Shown: positions 17,151 to 26,524, counted from the first letter of the stretch. The stretch: DNA of 64,000 nt from SG-bin9 sp049323835 (GCA_049323835.1 JBMOOJ010000056.1:69896-133895); one strand, 5' to 3'. Notes: generated by a model not told the origin, from the sequence alone. A program made the numbers and translations.

Positions 17151-17670
17151 ACCGAAACAGCTGGATGATCCGTTTGCCGATGTATCCCCGGCAAAGCGCA
17201 AGGCGGCCACCCAGCCGGCGCAGGCACGCGGGCAATGCCTCTGCGGCGCGGTCCATCTGGAAATCGACGTTCCCGCGCGCTGGGCGTGGCACGATCACAC
17301 GCGCGCCAGCCGCGTGGCGCATGGCGCGGTTTACGCCACCTATGTCGGCAGCTGGCGCAAGCGCTTTCGCATCACGGAAGGTGGAGAGAGTATCACCCGC
17401 TACGACGATGCGGCGACGAGAACGTCGCGGAGTTTTTGCAGCCGTTGCGGCACGCCGCTGTTCTACGAGCGCGGACGCTCAAAGCACATGATCAACATCC
17501 CGCGCGCGCTATTCCGGAATCGCACGGGGCGCGAGCCGCTCTATCACATCGGCATCGACGAGCTTCAGCCGTGGGTCTACATGGGCGCGCCGCTCGGGCC
17601 GCTGAAGGGATTTCCCGGCGTCGTCTGGGAGCGGCCGCGTAAAAAGAAAGCGGACGAGTTTCCGGGTTGA
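17140..17670 (+). CDS. GFA (Mss4-like) zinc-binding protein
   Basis: A 176-residue member of the GFA family, named for the glutathione-dependent formaldehyde-activating enzyme but functionally diverse. Zinc ligands are visible in GQCLCGAVHLEI near residues 31-42 and in CSRCGTPLFYE around 99-109. The N-terminal 30 residues are a charged extension. It overlaps the upstream esterase by 11 bases and is probably co-translated with it; esterase plus GFA pairs recall the FrmA/FrmB formaldehyde system, but no formaldehyde dehydrogenase is present, so the role is open. Confidence 0.85.
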   Translation: MARKPKQLDDPFADVSPAKRKAATQPAQARGQCLCGAVHLEIDVPARWAWHDHTRASRVAHGAVYATYVGSWRKRFRITEGGESITRYDDAATRTSRSFCSRCGTPLFYERGRSKHMINIPRALFRNRTGREPLYHIGIDELQPWVYMGAPLGPLKGFPGVVWERPRKKKADEFPG

Positions 17671-17683
17671 GTATTCGATGCCC

Positions 17684-17718
17684 AAAAGAAAGCGGCGTCG
17701 GAATGATCCGGCGCCGCT
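17684..17718 (-). terminator. Intrinsic terminator between convergent GFA and ALDH genes
   Basis: An 11-bp stem AGCGGCGTCGG (17691-17701) pairs with CCGGCGCCGCT (17708-17718), with one G-U wobble and a six-base loop. On the minus strand it is followed by TTCTTTT, making it a good terminator for the aldehyde dehydrogenase gene. It could also slow transcription coming from the plus-strand gene. Confidence 0.75.
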
Positions 17719-17741
17719 GTTGCTTGCGAAGTCGCTGACGA

Positions 17742-19172
17742 TCAGGCGGCGTTGAAGCCGGCGATCGCTTTCACTTCGAGATACTCCTCGAGGCCGAACT
17801 TGCCCCACTCGCGGCCGTTGCCCGACTGCTTGTAACCGCCGAACGGCGCGGTCCGGTCGTTCGGAACGCCTTGAAGGTTGACGTTGCCGGCGCGGATCTG
17901 ACGGCCGACCTTGCGCGCGCGCTCGACGCTGCCGGCCGAGACGTAACCGGCAAGACCATACGGCGTGTCGTTGGCGATCTCGACGGCCTCTGCTTCATCC
18001 TTGAAGCCCATGATCGCGAGCACGGGTCCGAAGATTTCCTCGTTGGCGATCGTCATGTTGCGGGTGACGTCGGCGAAGATGGTCGGGCGGACGTAGAAGC
18101 CCTTGTTGACGCCCTCCGGCAGGCCGGGGCCGCCGGCGACGAGGGTTGCGCCTTCGTCGATGCCCTTCTGGATCAGCGCCTGAATCTTGTCCCACTGCGT
18201 GCGGTTGACGACCGGGCCGATGGTGGTGCCTTCGGCGCGCGGATCGCCCGCCTTGGTCTTGTCGGCGACCGCCTTGGCGATCGCGGCCACTTCCTTCATC
18301 TTCGCCTGCGGCACGATCATGCGCGACGGTGCGTTGCACGACTGGCCGGAGTTGTTGAACATGTGCATCACGCCGCCGGCCACCGCCTTGGCGAAATCGG
18401 CGTCCTCGAGAATGACGTTCGGCGACTTGCCGCCGAGTTCCTGGCTGACGCGCTTCACGGTGTTGGCGGCGCGCTTCGCCACATCGATGCCGGCGCGGGT
18501 CGAGCCGGTGAACGAGATCATGTCGATGTTCGGATGCTCGCTCATGGCGACGCCGACATCGGGGCCGAGGCCGTTGATCAGATTGAACACGCCCTTCGGC
18601 ACGCCCGCTTCATGCAGGATTTCCGCGAAGATCAGCGCCGAGGTCGGGGTGAACTCCGACGGCTTGAGGATCATGGTGCAGCCGGCTGCAAGCGCAGGCG
18701 CGACCTTGCAGGCGATCTGGTTCAGCGGCCAGTTCCACGGCGTGATCATTCCGATGACGCCGACGGGCTCGCGCACGACGGTCGCTGTGCCGACCGTCTC
18801 TTCGAAGTGATAGCTCTTCAGCACCTCGAGCGTCGAGGCGAGGTGGCCGAGGCCGGCTCCGGCCTGAAGCTTCTCGGCCATCGGCAGCGGTGCGCCCATC
18901 TCGTCCGAGACGGCGGCGCCAATGTCCTTCATGCGGCCCTTGTAGACCTCGATGATCCGGGCGAGCAGCGCCATGCGCTCCTCGCGGGTGGTCACGGAGA
19001 ACGTCTCGAATGCGCGGCGGGCGGCGGCGACCGCCTTGTCCACGTCGGCCTTCGAGCCGACAGCGACGTCATACATCTTCTCTTCAGTCGCCGGATTGAC
19101 CACCGGGACCGACTTCTTCACGGCCGGATCGACCCAGGCGCCGTCGATGTAGAACTGCATGCGATTGACCAT
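17742..19172 (-). CDS. NAD(P)-dependent aldehyde dehydrogenase
   Basis: A 476-residue aldehyde dehydrogenase that oxidises an aldehyde to the acid. TPWNWPLNQIACKVAPALAAG carries the oxyanion asparagine, SFTGSTRAGIDV the Rossmann turn, QELGGKSPNVI the general-base glutamate, and NNSGQSCNAPSRM the catalytic cysteine. All key residues are intact. ATG 19172 is preferred because GAGGAAACG precedes it. It lies back to back with the tripartite carboxylate transporter genes, separated by a 769-base gap, which suggests use of an acid or aldehyde substrate but does not prove linkage. Confidence 0.93.
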   Translation of the reverse strand: MVNRMQFYIDGAWVDPAVKKSVPVVNPATEEKMYDVAVGSKADVDKAVAAARRAFETFSVTTREERMALLARIIEVYKGRMKDIGAAVSDEMGAPLPMAEKLQAGAGLGHLASTLEVLKSYHFEETVGTATVVREPVGVIGMITPWNWPLNQIACKVAPALAAGCTMILKPSEFTPTSALIFAEILHEAGVPKGVFNLINGLGPDVGVAMSEHPNIDMISFTGSTRAGIDVAKRAANTVKRVSQELGGKSPNVILEDADFAKAVAGGVMHMFNNSGQSCNAPSRMIVPQAKMKEVAAIAKAVADKTKAGDPRAEGTTIGPVVNRTQWDKIQALIQKGIDEGATLVAGGPGLPEGVNKGFYVRPTIFADVTRNMTIANEEIFGPVLAIMGFKDEAEAVEIANDTPYGLAGYVSAGSVERARKVGRQIRAGNVNLQGVPNDRTAPFGGYKQSGNGREWGKFGLEEYLEVKAIAGFNAA

Positions 19173-19941
19173 CGTTTCCTCACTACTTGCGATGTAAACT
19201 TGGAGTGCAAACTTGCGGTGTGATTTCGGACCGGCCCGGAATGCCAAGCCGGGCGATTGTGCGGGCGCGATTTATCCGAAAACCCCTTTTCGGGATCGGG
19301 CCCAGCTGGTGCGGGCGCATCTATGCACGAAATTCCACGGAATTTGAAGCGGCAAACGCCGCGTTCGAGACCTTCCAGACATGCAGGATCACCTATTGAT
19401 CCTGCATGTTCGCGGTCCATCGCGCGATCAGGCGCCGCCGCGTGATCGCGCGTTCAATCACACTTGGTCAACCGCCCGCATTCTTGATGCAGCCCGTCCA
19501 CGGTTGAGAATCCGGATGCTCTCCGGCAGCTCGATCAGGAATTCGGATCGCGATCGAGGTGATGAATCTGCGCCGGGTCGCCTCCGGTGAACTCACTCGT
19601 CACCTCGACACTTTCGCATCGGGAGATGGTCATGAGCCCCATCTCGTGCTCGCGGTCCTCGCGCAGCGTTCGGAATGGTTCCGCAGAGCGAACCCGCGTC
19701 CTCCTTGCGGCGTTGTGCCGCCCGCACCCGAAGCTGTCCGGCCGATGTGTGCTTGCTGAAAACGTGCCCGGTTCGCGGGGACATTTTGCGTCTGCATGTG
19801 CGCTGCAAAAATTCCGCCAGGCGAACGATAAAGTCTGTCTCGCATTTGTGCGAGACGATCGGCGAAGAGTGTGCTTCGATCATCCGATAACCAATCAAAA
19901 ACACATGTGGCGTGGCTTCGGCCATGGAGGGAGGATGAACA
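19173..19941. other. Long divergent intergenic region with hairpins
   Basis: This 769-base gap has no convincing gene on either strand. It holds a perfect 13-bp stem with a five-base loop (19379-19391 and 19397-19409, core ATGCAGGATCA/TGATCCTGCAT) and an imperfect palindrome AAATTCCACGGAATTT at 19330-19345. There is no T-run after the stem, so a regulatory site is as likely as a terminator. It presumably carries promoters for the divergent aldehyde dehydrogenase and transporter operon. Confidence 0.5.
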
Positions 19942-20916
19942 ATGCTGAACCGCAGGAATCTGACGACACTGTTGACTGTGGCCGCGGTCGCATCGATCAG
20001 CGGCGTCGCGCTCGCGCAGGAGTATCCGAGTAAGCCCATCACCCTGATCGTGCCCTGGCCTGCCGGCGGCTCGACCGATATCGCCATGCGCGCTATCGGC
20101 GAGGCTGCATCGAAGCATCTCGGCCAGCCGGTCGTGATCGACAACAAGGCCGGCGGCAGCGGCACGGTCGGCCCTGCGACCATGGTCGCGGCGGCAAAGC
20201 CGGACGGCTACACGATCTCGCAGATTCCGATCACGGTGTTCCGTCTGCCGCTGATGCAGCAGGTGTCGTGGAACGCCGACACCGACTTCACCTATATCGT
20301 GCATCTGACAGGATACACCTTCGGCGTTACCACCAGCGCGGAGTCGCAGTTCAAAACCTGGAAGGACGTGGTCGACTTCGCCAAGGCCAATCCGGGCAAG
20401 GTGACCTATGCGACGCCGGGCGCAGGCACGTCGTTGCATATCGGCATGGAGCAGATCGCCAACCTCGCCGGCATCAAGTTGACGCAGGTGCCGTTCAAGG
20501 GCGGCGCGGAAACCAACGCTGCGGTGCTCGGTCAACATACCATGCTGCAAGCCGACTCGACCGGCTGGCGGCCGCTGGTCGATGCCGGCAAGCTCAAGCT
20601 GCTGATGGTGTGGACCGACAAGCGCTCGCCGAACTTCCCCGATGCACCGACCCTGAAGGAGCTCGGCTATCCGATGGTCTACGACTCGCCGTTCGGCATC
20701 GCGGGCCCGAAGGGCATGGACCCGAAGATCGTCGCGAAGCTGCACGACGCCTTCAAGAAGGCGATCGAGGATCCGGCTGTCATCGCGACGCTCGCGAAGT
20801 ACGACATGGTGCCGAACTACAAGAACACGGAAGACTACAAGAAGTTCGTCGGCGAAGTCACCGCGTCGGAGCGAAAGGTGGTTGAGACAATCGGACTCCT
20901 TAAGAAGACGAACTGA
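19942..20916 (+). CDS. tctC: TctC/Bug-family receptor of a tripartite carboxylate transporter
   Basis: A 324-residue periplasmic binding protein. The signal peptide ends at about ALAQ, and the mature part starts EYPSKPITLIVPWPAGGSTDI, the family signature; TPGAGTSLHIGMEQIANLAGIKL is the second ligand loop. It heads an operon with tctB and tctA, so unlike the orphan receptor near 8 kb it has its transporter. The ligand is probably a di- or tricarboxylate or an aromatic acid. GGAGG at 19927-19931 is a good ribosome binding site for this start. Confidence 0.93.
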   Translation: MLNRRNLTTLLTVAAVASISGVALAQEYPSKPITLIVPWPAGGSTDIAMRAIGEAASKHLGQPVVIDNKAGGSGTVGPATMVAAAKPDGYTISQIPITVFRLPLMQQVSWNADTDFTYIVHLTGYTFGVTTSAESQFKTWKDVVDFAKANPGKVTYATPGAGTSLHIGMEQIANLAGIKLTQVPFKGGAETNAAVLGQHTMLQADSTGWRPLVDAGKLKLLMVWTDKRSPNFPDAPTLKELGYPMVYDSPFGIAGPKGMDPKIVAKLHDAFKKAIEDPAVIATLAKYDMVPNYKNTEDYKKFVGEVTASERKVVETIGLLKKTN

Positions 20917-20993
20917 TCGTCCTGGAGTCAGGTTGATTGGCTTTGGCAGGTGCGGAGGTCGCGCCTGCCGGGCGCCTCTGAGGGGGATACGCG

Positions 20994-21479
20994 ATGAGCG
21001 ATCAGGGCGGAGCCGGTCTGCGGTTCGGCAACTCGGAACTATGGGGCGGGATGATCGGGCTCGCGCTCGGCGCGTTCGTGATCTGGTCGGGCGTCCGATT
21101 CAACATCGGCACCGTCAACGATCCGGGTTCCGGCTTCGTGCTGTTCTACACCGGCATTCTGATGTGCCTTTTCGCCGGATCGATCACAGTCGCAGCGCTG
21201 ACCGAGGGCGGGCCGGATCTGCGGTCGCTGTGGGCGGGAACGCGCTGGACCAAGACCGTGATCGTGATCGCCGGCCTTGCTGTCTTCGCATTCGCGTTCG
21301 ACAGACTGGGTTTCCTGCTGGCGTCGATCCCGCTGATGCTGTTTCTGCTCCGCGCGATCGACCCCGTGCGCTGGACCCTGGCGATTCCGATCGCGTTTCT
21401 CGTCCCGCTCGGATCGTGGTGGGTGCTGAAACGCCTGCTGCTCATCCAGTTGCCATCCGGCATCTTCGGCATCGGCTGA
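20994..21479 (+). CDS. tctB: Tripartite tricarboxylate transporter small membrane subunit TctB
   Basis: A 161-residue protein with about four membrane segments (roughly 21-39, 49-66, 83-101, 104-150), matching the small TctB subunit in size and position. It contains PGSGFVLFYTGILM in the second helix, a conserved TctB feature. It lies between the receptor and tctA, 12 bases before the latter. Its role is structural or accessory to the large channel subunit. Confidence 0.88.
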   Translation: MSDQGGAGLRFGNSELWGGMIGLALGAFVIWSGVRFNIGTVNDPGSGFVLFYTGILMCLFAGSITVAALTEGGPDLRSLWAGTRWTKTVIVIAGLAVFAFAFDRLGFLLASIPLMLFLLRAIDPVRWTLAIPIAFLVPLGSWWVLKRLLLIQLPSGIFGIG

Positions 21480-21491
21480 CGAGGCTGCCAG

Positions 21492-23012
21492 ATGGAGGTA
21501 TTTGCCAACGTTGCCCAGGGGCTCGGCGTCGCGCTTCAGCCCGTCAATATCCTCTACTGCTTTATCGGCGTCTTTATCGGCACGCTGGTCGGCGTGCTGC
21601 CCGGCATCGGTCCGATCTCGGCGATGTCGCTGCTGCTGCCGGTGACGCTGTCCGGCACGCCGGAATCCGGCATCATCATGATGGCGGGCATCTATTACGG
21701 CTCGATGTATGGCGGCTCGACCACGTCGATCCTCGTCAACATTCCGGGTGAAGCCGCGTCCGTCGTGACGTGCCTCGATGGTCACCAGATGGCGAAACAG
21801 GGGCGTGCGGGCCCGGCTCTCGGCATGGCCGCGCTCGGCTCGTTCATCGCCGGCACCTTCGCACTGATCGCGCTGATGTTCATCGCGCCGTCGCTGGCGA
21901 GCGTCGCCGTGCGCTTCGGACCGGCGGAATATTTCAGCCTGATGGTGCTCGGCCTCGTCGTGCTGACGTTCCTGACGCAAGGCTCGATGGCGAAAGCTCT
22001 GTTCATGGCCTGCATCGGCGTCGTGCTCGGCCTGGTCGGGCTCGACAGCATCAATGCGATGCCGCGTCTGACCTTCGGCCGGCTGGAACTGATCGACGGC
22101 ATCGGTCTCGTGCCGGTGGTGATGGGCCTGTTCGGCGTCGCCGAGGTGCTCACCAACATCGAGCAGACGATCAAGCGCGACGTGCTCGCGACGAAGATCT
22201 CACACCTGTTGCCGACGAAGGAGGACTGGAAGGCCAGCGCCGGGCCGGTGTCGCGCGGAACGATCCTCGGCTTCTTCCTCGGCATCCTGCCGGGCGGCGG
22301 CGCGGTGGTGGCGTCATTCGCATCCTACGCGCTGGAAAAGCGCCTCTCGAAAACGCCGGAGCGTTTCGGCAACGGCGCGATCGAGGGTGTCGCGGCGCCG
22401 GAGGCGGCGAACAATGCTGCGGCGGGCGGCGCGTTCATTCCGCTGATGACGCTCGGCATTCCGCCGAACGTGGTGATGGCGCTGCTGCTCGGCGCGTTCA
22501 TCATCCACGGGCTGCAGCCGGGTCCATTGATGATCACCCAGAACCCGCAGCTGTTCTGGGGCATCATCGCCAGCATGTACATCGGCAACGTGATGCTCTT
22601 GGTGCTGAACCTGCCGCTGATCGGCATGTGGGTGCAGCTGTTGCGGCTGCCCTACAACGTGCTGTTCCCGCTGATCCTGCTGTTCACCATCATCGGCGTC
22701 TACTGTTCGAGCAACAACGTCTTCGATGTCTACGTCATGATCGCTTTCGGCATCCTCGGCTACCTGATGCGCAAGCTCGGCTTTGAGCCGGCGCCGCTGG
22801 TGCTGGCCTTCGTGCTCGGGCCGATGCTGGAGAACAATCTGCGCAAGGCGTTGATCCTGTCGCAGGGCGATCTCACGACCTTCATCCTGCCGTTCAAGCT
22901 GCGCTGGATCTCGGCATTGTGTCTCGCGGCCGCGCTGATCCTGCTGATCACGCCGCTGTTGCCGTCGCTGCGCAAGAAGCGCGAACTGGTGGCGCTGGAC
23001 GAAGGCGCGTAG
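21492..23012 (+). CDS. tctA: Tripartite tricarboxylate transporter large membrane subunit TctA
   Basis: A 506-residue protein with about 11-12 membrane segments, the ion-driven permease of the transporter. The two family motifs are clear: GVLPGIGPISAMSLLLPVT near residue 37 and GILPGGGAVVASFASYALEK near 262, each in an inverted repeat, plus YGSMYGGSTTSILVNIPGE. Length is standard. A hairpin overlaps its stop codon and that of the convergent flavoprotein gene. Confidence 0.95.
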   Translation: MEVFANVAQGLGVALQPVNILYCFIGVFIGTLVGVLPGIGPISAMSLLLPVTLSGTPESGIIMMAGIYYGSMYGGSTTSILVNIPGEAASVVTCLDGHQMAKQGRAGPALGMAALGSFIAGTFALIALMFIAPSLASVAVRFGPAEYFSLMVLGLVVLTFLTQGSMAKALFMACIGVVLGLVGLDSINAMPRLTFGRLELIDGIGLVPVVMGLFGVAEVLTNIEQTIKRDVLATKISHLLPTKEDWKASAGPVSRGTILGFFLGILPGGGAVVASFASYALEKRLSKTPERFGNGAIEGVAAPEAANNAAAGGAFIPLMTLGIPPNVVMALLLGAFIIHGLQPGPLMITQNPQLFWGIIASMYIGNVMLLVLNLPLIGMWVQLLRLPYNVLFPLILLFTIIGVYCSSNNVFDVYVMIAFGILGYLMRKLGFEPAPLVLAFVLGPMLENNLRKALILSQGDLTTFILPFKLRWISALCLAAALILLITPLLPSLRKKRELVALDEGA

Positions 23013-23031
23013 CCTGAGCTAGCGCGCCTTC
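23001..23031. terminator. Hairpin covering the stop codons of two convergent genes
   Basis: GAAGGCGCGTAG (23001-23012) pairs with CTAGCGCGCCTTC (23019-23031), with one bulged C, around a six-base loop. The TAG ending tctA and the stop of the flavoprotein gene both lie in the stem. It is a GC-rich stem of 12 pairs without a T-run, so a bidirectional barrier to transcription is likely but not certain. Confidence 0.55.
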
Positions 23032-23720
23032 CGGACGAGATTTTCGTAGTCGGCGCTATCGATGCCCGGCAACGCCGGTGCGCTGGCGAGCGTGAGAATG
23101 CGCTCGCGATAACGCTGCAAATACGCTTCGCGCTCCTCCGGGGTGATGCGATTGGGCCCGTACACGACAAATGGCTCGATCACGGTGAAGCCGCAGAAGG
23201 CGAAGATGCCGCGATGGATCGGAAACAGCACGTCGTTGATCGGCGCGTAGACACCGATCTCGGAATAGACGGGCTCGGGGCCGCCGACGGTGACCGAACA
23301 CATCGCGCGTTTGCCCGCGAACACGCCGCCGTCGAACCAGCGCCCGCCGCCATAGGCGCGGCCGACCGCGAACACCCGATCGACCCAGCCCTTCAGGATC
23401 GCTGGCAGGCCGAGCCACCAGATCGGAAACTGAAAGATCATCACGTCGCACCAAGCGACCTTATCCATCTCCGCTTGAAGTTCGGGGACGTAGCCGTTGC
23501 TGGCGCTGGCGTGGCTTTCTTCAGCCTGCTGTTTGAGAATCGAGCCGTCAGCGACAGTGGTGAAATTACGCCGGTCCGACACCGGATCGAAGTTCATGGC
23601 ATGAAGGTCCGACACGGCAACCTCATGCCCGGCGCCTTCGAGCGCCGCGACGGCTTCGCGCGTCATCGCGCCATTGAAGCTTGCCGGTTCGTGATGGGCA
23701 TGAACGATCAGTACGCGCAT
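23019..23720 (-). CDS. NAD(P)H:quinone oxidoreductase-like flavoprotein
   Basis: A 233-residue flavodoxin-fold protein of the NQO1/KefF/MdaB group. MRVLIVHAHHEPASFNGAMT starts with the FMN/FAD phosphate loop, FQFPIWWLGLPAILKGWVDRVFAVGRAY is the highly conserved isoalloxazine-binding stretch, and VTVGGP lies in the next loop. It would reduce quinones by two electrons and so limit oxidative stress. The start at 23720 gives the conserved N-terminus; the frame stays open upstream but the extra sequence is not family-like. Confidence 0.9.
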   Translation of the reverse strand: MRVLIVHAHHEPASFNGAMTREAVAALEGAGHEVAVSDLHAMNFDPVSDRRNFTTVADGSILKQQAEESHASASNGYVPELQAEMDKVAWCDVMIFQFPIWWLGLPAILKGWVDRVFAVGRAYGGGRWFDGGVFAGKRAMCSVTVGGPEPVYSEIGVYAPINDVLFPIHRGIFAFCGFTVIEPFVVYGPNRITPEEREAYLQRYRERILTLASAPALPGIDSADYENLVRKAR

Positions 23721-23845
23721 CGCAGCTGTCCTTGTCGAATGAGACGCGATGCTTGTGACGAATGCGGTTTCGTTCGGCCACACACTGTTGCGTGAGAGCG
23801 CGGGCACAGAACGGTGCCTTAGTACAAAAAGAGATATGGGCGCGG

Positions 23846-23886
23846 AAAAAGCCCGGCGACTCGCGGGGCTCGCGAATGCGCCGGGC
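23846..23886 (-). terminator. Intrinsic terminator after the GST gene
   Basis: Eight-bp arms GCCCGGCG (23851-23858) and CGCCGGGC (23879-23886) enclose a loop that itself can pair. On the minus strand the stem is followed by TTTTT (complement of 23846-23850). It serves the GST gene at 23935. A second hairpin, CGGCATCG/CGATGCCG at 23896-23917, lies just before it. Confidence 0.75.
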
Positions 23887-23934
23887 AAGTGACAACGGCA
23901 TCGATGATCCGATGCCGCTGTGCGCTCGTGTGAC

Positions 23935-24612
23935 TCAGTCGAGGAAGCTGCGGTCGAGGCCCATGTTGGCGACGAACGGTTTCTCGTCGTCCAGCGCCTT
24001 GCCGTAGGCTTCGGTCGCGGCGATGTCCTTCACGTACTTGACGAGTTTCGGATATGTCGCGGCGTCGAGCTTGTAGCCGATGTACTGGTAGACGATGAAG
24101 TTCGAGACGATCGCGATGTCGGCGAGCGTCAGCGTGTTGCCGACCAGGTATTTGCCGTCGATCTGCGATTCGAGGTAGCTCAGCACTTTCGGCTGCACGT
24201 TGGTCAGCACGTCGTCGATCACGGCCTTGTCCGACGGTACCTGCCGGATGTTCGGATTGACGATGGTCTGATGGAACAGCGGATGCACGATGTGACGGAA
24301 GATCGTGCCGCCGGCATAGGCGTCGAACCACAGCGCGCGTCCGTAGTCCTTGATGTCGCTCGGCAGCACCGGCGGCGAGGGCTGCTTCTTCTCCATGTAG
24401 AGACAGATCGCGTTCGAATCCGCGAGCGTGAAGCCGCCGTCCTGCATCACCGGGATCAGGCCCGTCGGGCTCAGCGAACGCCAGTTCGGCGGCGGATTTC
24501 CCGGCACGACGGGGATCACGACCTCGAACTTGTAATCCAGCTTCTTGAGGATCGCCGTGACGATGGCCTTGCGGGTGTGAACCGATAGCGGCACGCCGTG
24601 AATCGTAATCAT
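23935..24612 (-). CDS. Glutathione S-transferase family protein
   Basis: A 225-residue GST. The thioredoxin-like N-domain has SPTGLIPVMQDGGFTLADSNAICLYME, where the cis-proline (LIPV) and the glutathione-binding DSNAI are seen. The helical C-domain has LVGNTLTLADIAIVSNFIVYQY with the N-capping TLADIA motif. It conjugates glutathione to electrophiles or acts as a peroxidase. It stands alone on the minus strand, followed by a terminator, and is separated by 105 bases from the MerR regulator gene upstream. Confidence 0.92.
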   Translation of the reverse strand: MITIHGVPLSVHTRKAIVTAILKKLDYKFEVVIPVVPGNPPPNWRSLSPTGLIPVMQDGGFTLADSNAICLYMEKKQPSPPVLPSDIKDYGRALWFDAYAGGTIFRHIVHPLFHQTIVNPNIRQVPSDKAVIDDVLTNVQPKVLSYLESQIDGKYLVGNTLTLADIAIVSNFIVYQYIGYKLDAATYPKLVKYVKDIAATEAYGKALDDEKPFVANMGLDRSFLD

Positions 24613-24717
24613 GGTGTTTCTCCGTTTTGCGAATGAGGCTGCCAGCAGGCAAGCCGGGGGCGTTGCCGGCGCGCGGGAAGCGTGCCGGATGGATGAAATG
24701 GTCAGAGGGGAGGCGGG

Positions 24718-25554
24718 TTAGGCGGCTCTGCGGACCGGGAACTGAATCTCGACCAGCGCGCCTTCGAAGCCGGGCGGGCCGGTGATCGGCTCAAGGAAGA
24801 CTTCGCGGCAGGGCCCGGCGATCTCGTAAGCGTTGGCTTCGATCCAGCGGCCGACGGCCGAGAACGAGGTGTGACTCTCCGCGTTCGTCCCCGGCCGCAC
24901 GATGGTTGCCATCGTCGCGACCGCCGGCAGTTCGCCAGCACGCAAGACAAGATCGCCGGCGATGCGGACGCTCGCATTGCTCGGCCGGGTTAGCGAGAAG
25001 CCGATGTCGAGATCGAGTTTCTCGGAATCGACATCGTTGCGCGCGATGACGACGAGCTTGTCGCGCAGCGCCGGCTTGATCTGCCGCGCGCCTTCTTCGG
25101 CGACCGTGCGCACCATGCGAACGACCTCGTCCATGCTCTCGCAGGCGCAGCTGATCGACAGCGTCGGCGTCGCGGGGACCGATTTCATGATGACATCGAA
25201 GCCATCGGCCTTGCCCTCCTTGTCGATCTGGGCGATGCGCGATTCGATATGGCGCAGCCGTGCTTCTTCTTCCTGCAGGGAGCGCTCGACCTGCGCCCGC
25301 TTCAGCGTCAGCATGCTGCGCAGCTCGGCCGGCGACATGTCTTTTTCCAGCAGCGGGCCGATCTGCTCCAGCGACAGGCCGAGCTCCTTCAGCGCAAGAA
25401 TGCTGTTGAGGCGCGGCAGTTGCCGGATGGTGTAGTAGCGATAGCCGGTCTGCTGATCGATATGCGCCGGTTGCAGCAAGCCGAGCTGGTCGTAGAACCG
25501 CAACTGCCGGCCGGAGACCTGTGCGATCTGGGCGAATTCGCCGATTCGAAACAT
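24718..25554 (-). CDS. MerR-family regulator with GyrI-like effector domain
   Basis: A 278-residue regulator. Residues 1-70 are a MerR winged helix (FRIGEFAQIAQVSGRQLRFYDQLGLL, then TGYRYY). A coiled coil spans about 75-115 (AQVERSLQEEEARLRHIESRIAQIDKE), and the remainder is a GyrI-like (BmrR-type) domain that binds hydrophobic drugs. It lacks the metal-binding cysteines of MerR or SoxR. It lies 40 bases downstream of an alpha/beta hydrolase gene on the same strand, and the promoter of that pair has the stretched spacer that MerR proteins act on, so it is probably autoregulated. Confidence 0.9.
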   Translation of the reverse strand: MFRIGEFAQIAQVSGRQLRFYDQLGLLQPAHIDQQTGYRYYTIRQLPRLNSILALKELGLSLEQIGPLLEKDMSPAELRSMLTLKRAQVERSLQEEEARLRHIESRIAQIDKEGKADGFDVIMKSVPATPTLSISCACESMDEVVRMVRTVAEEGARQIKPALRDKLVVIARNDVDSEKLDLDIGFSLTRPSNASVRIAGDLVLRAGELPAVATMATIVRPGTNAESHTSFSAVGRWIEANAYEIAGPCREVFLEPITGPPGFEGALVEIQFPVRRAA

Positions 25555-25594
25555 GATGAAGTCCTGCCGGTGTTGCGATTCTACAGTGCCGGCA

Positions 25595-26524
25595 TCAGCT
25601 GGCGAGGAAGGCTTGCAGGTCGGCCGTCACGCGATCGCGCTCGGTGACGACGATGCCGTGCGATCCATCCTGATAGGCGATCAGCTTCGAGCCCTTGATG
25701 CCGGCGGCGGTCGCCTGCGCCTGATCGAACGACACCGGCAGATCGGCGGTGCCGTGGATGATCAGCGTCGGCGTCTTGATGGAGGCGAGCTCGGCGCGAA
25801 AATCGGTCTTGCTGAATGCTTCGATGCAGCCGACCGTCGCGGCGACGCTGGCCTGCATCGCCATGGCAACGGCCGAGTCGATCAGCTCCTGCGTGACCGG
25901 CACGGTAGCTGGGCGTTTGGCGTCGAAGAACACGTTGGTCAGCAGGCCGGTGAGGAACGCCTTGCGGTCGCCTTGCACGCCCTGCTTCATGCCATCGAAC
26001 ACTGCGAGATCCTTGCCGATCGGATTGTTCTCGGTCTTCAGCAGATAGTATCCGGCGCCGCCGACCATGCCAGCCTTGGCGACGTTCCTCGCGTTGTGTC
26101 GCGTGAGGTATCTGACAACCTCTCCGCCGCCCATCGAGTAACCGACGATGGTCGCGTTGCGAACGCCGGTCTGCTCGATGACAGCTGCGAGATCGTCTGC
26201 GAACGTATCGAAGGTGTATCCGCTCTCCGGCTTGCTCGATCGGCCGAAGCCACGGCGGTCATAGGAGATGACGCGGTAGCCGGCCTTCGCCAGCGCGGCG
26301 GCCTGATAGTCCCAGATATCGGCATTGAGCGGCCAGGCGTGGGTCAGAACGATGGCGCGGCCGGTGCCGCCGGTGTCTTTCACGAAAAGGTCGACACCGT
26401 CCTTGGTTTTGATCGTTCCCGTCTTGCCGGAGCTCTGTGCATGGGAGAAGCGAGGACGTGCGATTGTCGCGGCCGAAGCTGCGAGCAGCGTGGTACCCAG
26501 AAACGAGCGGCGCGTGGTGATCAT
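25595..26524 (-). CDS. Exported alpha/beta hydrolase (haloperoxidase-like)
   Basis: A 309-residue hydrolase close to non-heme chloroperoxidases and esterases. The N-terminus TTRRSFLGTTLLAASAATIA is a twin-arginine-type signal, so the folded enzyme is likely exported. The catalytic set is Ser in GYSMGG, Asp in IIHGTADLPVSF and His in YQDGSHGIVVTE, with oxyanion region LTHAWPLNADIWD. It is the first gene of an operon with the MerR regulator. Haloperoxidase-like proteins of this type usually act as esterases or perhydrolases; the true substrate is unknown. Confidence 0.9.
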   Translation of the reverse strand: MITTRRSFLGTTLLAASAATIARPRFSHAQSSGKTGTIKTKDGVDLFVKDTGGTGRAIVLTHAWPLNADIWDYQAAALAKAGYRVISYDRRGFGRSSKPESGYTFDTFADDLAAVIEQTGVRNATIVGYSMGGGEVVRYLTRHNARNVAKAGMVGGAGYYLLKTENNPIGKDLAVFDGMKQGVQGDRKAFLTGLLTNVFFDAKRPATVPVTQELIDSAVAMAMQASVAATVGCIEAFSKTDFRAELASIKTPTLIIHGTADLPVSFDQAQATAAGIKGSKLIAYQDGSHGIVVTERDRVTADLQAFLAS

